DNA of 35,708 bases, taken from contig NZ_NHRY01000057.1 in NCBI RefSeq assembly GCF_002937115.1, forward strand, positions 1-35,708, read 5' to 3'. This DNA comes from Rhodopila globiformis. Its GTDB lineage: Bacteria > Pseudomonadota > Alphaproteobacteria > Acetobacterales > Acetobacteraceae. Positions 31,414 to 35,708 of the stretch are shown one piece after another. The notes under the pieces were generated by a model, which worked only from the letters and a program-made list of their open reading frames with translations, ran no database searches and had not been told where the DNA came from. The translations under genes and the position numbers were made by a program. Every line of letters begins with the position of its first letter. Within the stretch, counting starts at the first letter, position 1.

Positions 31414-32274
31414 TCAGCGATGGCCAGGGGTCGGATTCGCGGCAGGCTCGGGCGGCGTGACGCCGTTCAGGCCGAAGTCGAAGATGCGCACGATCTCCAG
31501 CTTCTGCAGCCGCGCCGCCGGTTCGACCTCCGGCGTGCCGTTGCTGGTGTAGTGCACCGTGCCGACCGGCAGGTTGGCGGGGAAGGCGTTGGCCTCGGCG
31601 CTGGTGACGACCCGCTCGCCTTCCTGCGGCATCACGCCCTCCGGCCAGTACACCAGCCGCGGGCGGGGGTTGTTGGTGCCGATCAGAATGGCATGGGCGC
31701 GGGAGGTTTCCAGCGTCACCGGGATGCGGCTGTTCAGGTCGGTCAGCAGCAGCACGCGCGCGGTGCGGGTGCCGACTTCGGTGACGCGGCCAACCAGGCC
31801 ACGCTCGTCCACCGCGATTTCGCCCTTGCGGATGTTGTGGTTCGGGCCGACCGACAGCAGCACCGCCTTGGCATAGACACCGCCGGCGTCGGCCACCACC
31901 CGGGCAGTGACGAACGAGCCCTGGGGATCGGGAATCCAGCGCAGGCTGGCCTTCAGCCGCTGGTTTTCCGCGTCCAGCGCCAGGGCAACGGACTGCCAGC
32001 GGCGCAGCTTTTCGTTCTCCGCGCGCAGGCGGGCGTTTTCCTCGCGCATGTCCCAGAGGTTGACCGCCTCGGTGGCGGCGCCGTGCAGGCGTCCGAGCGG
32101 ACCGGCCAGCACGGCGTAGATCGGCGCCAGGCTGTCAGCCAGGGCGATTCGCGCCCGCTCGGCCAACACGGCGTCGGCCTTGCCGAGCAGCATCAGACCG
32201 AACGAAGCGATAATGAGAACCGGCAAGGTCAGCCGCGCCAGAGCCTGGCGAGCCTGGATCGAGAGGCGGATCAT
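31414..32274 (-). CDS. mreC: Rod shape-determining protein MreC
   Basis: 286 residues. A short cytoplasmic N-terminus and one transmembrane helix (about 17-32) are followed by a coiled coil (NLWDMREENARLRAENEKL, about 73-91) and the two beta-barrel domains of MreC (GLVGRVTEVGTRTARVLLLT; PVTLETSRAHAILIG). It scaffolds the elongasome in the periplasm. The frame opens at 32319, but the ATG at 32274 (MIRLSIQARQAL) matches the usual alphaproteobacterial start and is preceded by AAGGTG. It follows mreB by about 105 bp, a gap in which no feature stands out. The C-terminus ends with a short Pro-rich tail. Confidence 0.94.
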   Translation of the reverse strand: MIRLSIQARQALARLTLPVLIIASFGLMLLGKADAVLAERARIALADSLAPIYAVLAGPLGRLHGAATEAVNLWDMREENARLRAENEKLRRWQSVALALDAENQRLKASLRWIPDPQGSFVTARVVADAGGVYAKAVLLSVGPNHNIRKGEIAVDERGLVGRVTEVGTRTARVLLLTDLNSRIPVTLETSRAHAILIGTNNPRPRLVYWPEGVMPQEGERVVTSAEANAFPANLPVGTVHYTSNGTPEVEPAARLQKLEIVRIFDFGLNGVTPPEPAANPTPGHR

Positions 32275-32379
32275 GGGCACCTTCAGCCACAGGAGCGCTT
32301 CAACGGCACCATTGCGCATAGGCCGACCGGGTATCGCGGCCGGGAAACGCGCTCGGGTTCCACGGCCGGGACAGGGGGT

Positions 32380-33480
<1,101 letters not shown>

Positions 33481-33606
33481 TCACGTGTGGCATTCACAAG
33501 CACTTGTTGACAAACGCTTGATCGGGTGCCGCGAAAACGCCGGATTTCCGTCGCGTTTCAGGACAGTTCAGCCACGAGGATCAGCAGGATCAAAAGGGAG
33601 GACCGT

Positions 33607-33813
33607 ATGCGAATAGCATCATTTGTCATTCTTCTGGCGATCGGCCTGGGTCTGGCTGGCTGTGGCGAGACCTATGGCACCCGGGCGGTGACCGGCGGCG
33701 CCCTGGGCGCGGGCGTGGGGGCCGGCGTAGGGGCGCTGACGGGTGGGAAGCCCGCCACCGGGGCCGCCATCGGCGCCGGCGCAGGGGCGCTGGGCGGCGT
33801 GCTGACCAAGTAG
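33607..33813 (+). CDS. Small glycine-zipper lipoprotein
   Basis: 68 residues. The signal peptide MRIASFVILLAIGLGLAGC ends in the lipobox LAGC, so Cys19 would be lipidated. The mature part is almost entirely a glycine-zipper segment (GGALGAGVGAGVGALTGG and AIGAGAGALGGV), a motif that packs helices in membranes. Such proteins are common in alphaproteobacteria (entericidin/OmpA-like or YMGG-type names), with unclear roles in the envelope. The ATG at 33607 is preceded by GGGAGG at good spacing; the in-frame start at 33526 would add an unrelated leader and was rejected. Divergent from mreB and convergent with bioY. Confidence 0.88.
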   Translation: MRIASFVILLAIGLGLAGCGETYGTRAVTGGALGAGVGAGVGALTGGKPATGAAIGAGAGALGGVLTK

Positions 33814-33932
33814 CGCCCTGCCCGGCGGATTCAAACAGCGGTCTGCGCGGCGAGTTTGGGCCGTTGCCCTCTCGTCGATGGGGCGGCGGTGTTGCGGCGC
33901 CGCCCTTCCCTGCGTCCAGGGGGGCGGCAGGC

Positions 33933-34511
33933 TCAGCCCCGGATAAAGGGCGCGACCGCCTGGCCGGCGGCGGCGCCGAGCAGGGACTTGACCACCGAGC
34001 CGAGGACGAACGGCATCACGCCCAGGGCCAGCGCTTGCGGCGCGCCGACGAAGAAGGCCAGCCAGGCGGCGCCCATCGCCAGGATCAGGACGTGGCCGAG
34101 TCCATAGACCAGGAACGGCCGCACGAGTCCCCGCCGCCAGCCCGACTCGGCCAACCGGCCGGCCAGCCAGGCGGCCGGAACGAAGCTGATCAGGTAGCCT
34201 CCGGTGGGCCCGGCAAGGTGGGCCAGCGAACCGGTGAAATTGGCGAACATGGGCAGGCCCGACGCGCCCTCGGCCAGATAGAGCAGCACCGAAGCGGCGC
34301 CGAGGCGCGAGCCCAGCGCCATGCCGACGGCCAGCACCGCCAGCGACTGCATGGTGGTCGGCACCGGGAAGCCCGGCACCGCGATCTGCGCCGAGGCGGC
34401 GAGAACAAGGCTGCCCGCCAGAACGGCCAGGCCGCGCGCGGTGCGGGATGACAGGCGGGCTGCTCCGCCCTGCGGAACCCGGGGCGGAGAGGAGAGCAAC
34501 GTTGCGGCCAT
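33933..34511 (-). CDS. bioY: Biotin transporter substrate-binding subunit BioY
   Basis: About 192 residues, an integral membrane S-component of the ECF type that binds and imports biotin; in many alphaproteobacteria it acts alone or with BioMN. Family landmarks: AQIAVPGFPVPTTMQSLAVL, YLAEGASGLPMF, GPTGGYLISF and LGSVVKSLLGAAAG; about six helices. The first in-frame ATG is at 34520, but AAAAGGG lies directly against it; relative to the ATG at 34511 the spacing is about 10 nt, so 34511 is preferred. No bioM/bioN is present. No BioR-type operator or other regulatory element was recognised in the upstream 170 bp. Confidence 0.93.
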   Translation of the reverse strand: MAATLLSSPPRVPQGGAARLSSRTARGLAVLAGSLVLAASAQIAVPGFPVPTTMQSLAVLAVGMALGSRLGAASVLLYLAEGASGLPMFANFTGSLAHLAGPTGGYLISFVPAAWLAGRLAESGWRRGLVRPFLVYGLGHVLILAMGAAWLAFFVGAPQALALGVMPFVLGSVVKSLLGAAAGQAVAPFIRG

Positions 34512-34684
34512 GGCGGTCATCCCTTTTGCAGTGGAAATCGTTCTCTACCCGCGGCGGCCGCATCGCGCCACCCTGGCGGCCACCGGAAGGAGCCGCCGGA
34601 AGGGGTGCTGGAAGGGACCGCCGGAGGGGGCGCCGCGCCGCATAGGCGCCAACTCAGGCGGACGGGACGCGACGCACTATCGCG

Positions 34685-34799
34685 TCGTCATGGCGGCTAC
34701 CCGGGACAAGCCCGGGCACAGGCTCCGGGCCGCCATCCACGCCTTACGGTGCTGGTATCGGCAAAAGGCATGGATGGTGGGCCTTCGCCCACCATGACG
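34685..34799. repeat. REP-like palindrome, family D, second copy
   Basis: Related in inverse to 17484-17574: it shares CCACGCC(T) ... CGGTGCTG(G/A) ... ATCGGCAAAAGGC with the inverse of that spacer, and has internal palindromes CCCGGGACAAGCCCGGG and TGGTGGGCCTTCGCCCACCA. Confidence 0.65.
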
Positions 34800-34880
34800 G
34801 GGTAGCAACGGCCGTGCCCCTGGCCGCCAAAATTACAGCAGACCGCAGGTCGGTTGGGACGCACAGGTGGCCTGTCCACA

Positions 34881-34975
34881 TCGTCATGGCCCGGACAAGC
34901 CGGGCCATGACGATGGGGGAACGCTCTCGGAGCCCAGGCAAGCACTTGATTTTACGGTCATTTCCGACTCGTTTC
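34881..34975. repeat. REP-like palindrome, family B, with conserved tail
   Basis: A compact palindrome, arms TCATGGCCCGG and CCGGGCCATGA with a 5-nt loop (34884-34910), is followed by the tail GATGGGGGAACGCTCT...GCAAGCACTTGATTTTACGG.... The segment 34888-34975 matches 16431-16518 with two differences in 88 nt. Here the left half of the long palindrome seen at 16378-16426 is absent. Confidence 0.8.
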
Positions 34976-35107
34976 AGAAATCTGTGCATCCCGTAGGGAC
35001 GAGCCGGGCTATGACGATGCGGGTGCGCCGTCGCCCTGTCCCAACCGACCTGCGGTCTGCTGTAGCGCGTATGGCGCAGCGCCGGGCGGCGACTTGTGCC
35101 CCGGTAT

Positions 35108-35235
35108 CTTGGCGTCTTGGCGTCTTGGCGTTGAACAGGAACGGCGCAACCGCACCGGGCGGTGACGGGTGCGCCTGGCGGGTGGTTCGTGCGATGGATG
35201 GCACCGATGAAACGCCGAGACGCCAAGACGCCAAG
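35108..35235. repeat. Inverted repeat with GGCGTCTT modules (type F)
   Basis: Left arm 35108-35132 is three 8-nt units (CTTGGCGT); right arm 35210-35235 is the inverse with one change. The 77-nt interior has no open frame of note. Confidence 0.75.
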
Positions 35236-35414
35236 TTCATGGCCCGCCATCCGCCGCCTGCCGCGATCAAGGCCATGACAGGCAGCCGAGCCTGCCCGGG
35301 CCGTCGCAATGCCGGAACGTCCCTGGCCATCAGGCACGCGTCACAATGTGCAGTTGCTTCCGAGATGTGGGCATCCAGCAGGCCACCCGCCGGAATGATA
35401 TTTAATTACTATTT

Positions 35415-35434
35415 CATGATTATTTCGAATCATG
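35415..35434. other. Perfect AT-rich dyad
   Basis: CATGATT-ATTTCG-AATCATG, 7-bp arms with a 6-nt loop, in an AT-rich island (about 35395-35445) that contrasts sharply with the GC-rich surroundings. It could be a protein-binding site, an old promoter or a remnant of foreign DNA; no adjacent gene clarifies this. Confidence 0.4.
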
Positions 35435-35547
35435 CCATAAACCACGGGTTTCGGGCCGATTCGCCGGCGGTCACCAGCGGTTTGCACGTCGCCCAGCATC
35501 CTCCTCGCATTCCCGGCAAACAGTGCAAATATGCGATTTTCACACAG

Positions 35548-35708
35548 GTAAATATCCCCCGGCAGAGCCGGGGGCTTTATAGTGTTGGCCGCTCAAAGCG
35601 GCCGGGCGGGTCGCTGACGCGGCCCGTTGAGTGTGAGCCGCTCAAAGCGGCAAGCGGGACCGCTAACGCGGTCCCGGGTTCAGTTGGCCACTAAAGTGGC
35701 CGGTTCAG
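35548..35708. repeat. Terminal hairpin-array repeat, right copy
   Basis: Inverse of 1-161. On the plus strand the hairpins have loops AGA, CAA, TGAC, CAA, TAAC and TAAA. The hairpin starting positions at 35587, 35637 and 35686 mark a period of about 50 nt. On this strand the one imperfect stem (GGGTCGC-TGAC-GCGGCCC) contains a G-T (G-U in RNA) wobble; on the other strand it would be an A-C mismatch. That favours this strand as the folded one. Bases 35582-35708 are identical to 1-127. Confidence 0.9.

Larger units (their letters stand above)
34512..35547. other. Gene-free, repeat-filled region
   Basis: About 1 kb between bioY and the right terminal repeat. It holds a family D REP (34685-34799), a family B REP with its conserved tail (34881-34975), a type F inverted repeat (35108-35235) and an AT-rich dyad (35415-35434). 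Open frames crossing it encode only repeat-derived translations (such as [11 protein letters not shown]-like and VMARLVRA-like phrases) and are not counted as genes. Confidence 0.7.

Noticed and set aside
34867-35694. 275-codon plus-strand frame running into the right terminal repeat
   Set aside because: Composed of REP, type F repeat and hairpin-array translation; no coherent domain and no ribosome-binding site.
35548-35708. CRISPR array
   Set aside because: The units vary in sequence, have no unique spacers of constant length, and no cas genes are near.

Overview
The window is 35.7 kb of very GC-rich DNA (G/C strongly dominates third codon positions) from an alphaproteobacterium, most likely of the Acetobacteraceae/Rhodospirillales. 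This placement rests on the gene families (fdsGBACD formate dehydrogenase, mreBCD-mrdA-rodA, BioY, HrpB) and on many REP-like palindromes of a type I associate with this group; it is an inference, not a search result. The two ends carry the same 161-bp hairpin-rich sequence in inverted orientation. The outer 127 bp are identical and the first mismatch falls at base 128, so the window looks like a complete assembly contig that stops on both sides inside copies of one genomic repeat.

Layout. 0.3-6.5 kb (minus strand): a complete NAD-linked molybdenum formate dehydrogenase operon, fdsG-fdsB-fdsA-fdsC(fdhD)-fdsD, with a LysR-type dyad about 90 bp upstream. 6.6-10.2 kb (minus): an envelope-stress-like unit of a lipoprotein HtrA/Deg protease, an OmpR-type response regulator, a sensor kinase and a small secreted protein with two cysteines. 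10.3-12.7 kb (minus): the helicase HrpB. 12.7-16.7 kb: accessory ground with a GxxExxY gene scrap inside inverted repeats, a broken MNT/HEPN toxin-antitoxin pair, a large inverted repeat, an orphan three-gene cassette resembling conjugative traK-traL-traM, and composite REP elements. 16.7-20.1 kb (minus): CDP-diacylglycerol diphosphatase, a two-gene unit (beta-hydroxyacid dehydrogenase and carboxymuconolactone decarboxylase-like protein), and an enoyl-CoA hydratase/isomerase-family protein lacking the usual catalytic glutamates.

20.4-26.0 kb (plus): a lysine 2,3-aminomutase/EpmB-like radical SAM enzyme, a repeat-filled gap with a 49-residue membrane protein (minus), rlmB with a long low-complexity N-terminus overlapping a 2-keto-4-pentenoate hydratase-like gene, and a WecA/MraY-type glycan-lipid transferase. 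26.0-33.4 kb (minus): a GT4 glycosyltransferase, then the rod-shape operon mreB-mreC-mreD-mrdA-rodA, ending in a tightly coupled DUF3293 gene. 33.6-34.5 kb: a glycine-zipper lipoprotein (plus) and the biotin transporter subunit BioY (minus). 34.5-35.7 kb holds only repeats.

The clearest functional units are formate oxidation to CO2 with NADH production (fds), periplasmic quality control with its own two-component system, and cell elongation (mre/mrd). The least explained parts are the terminal hairpin arrays, the orphan tra-like cassette, and several families of inverted repeats whose arms are built from 7-9-nt direct repeats. No rRNA, tRNA, CRISPR array or transposase gene was seen.
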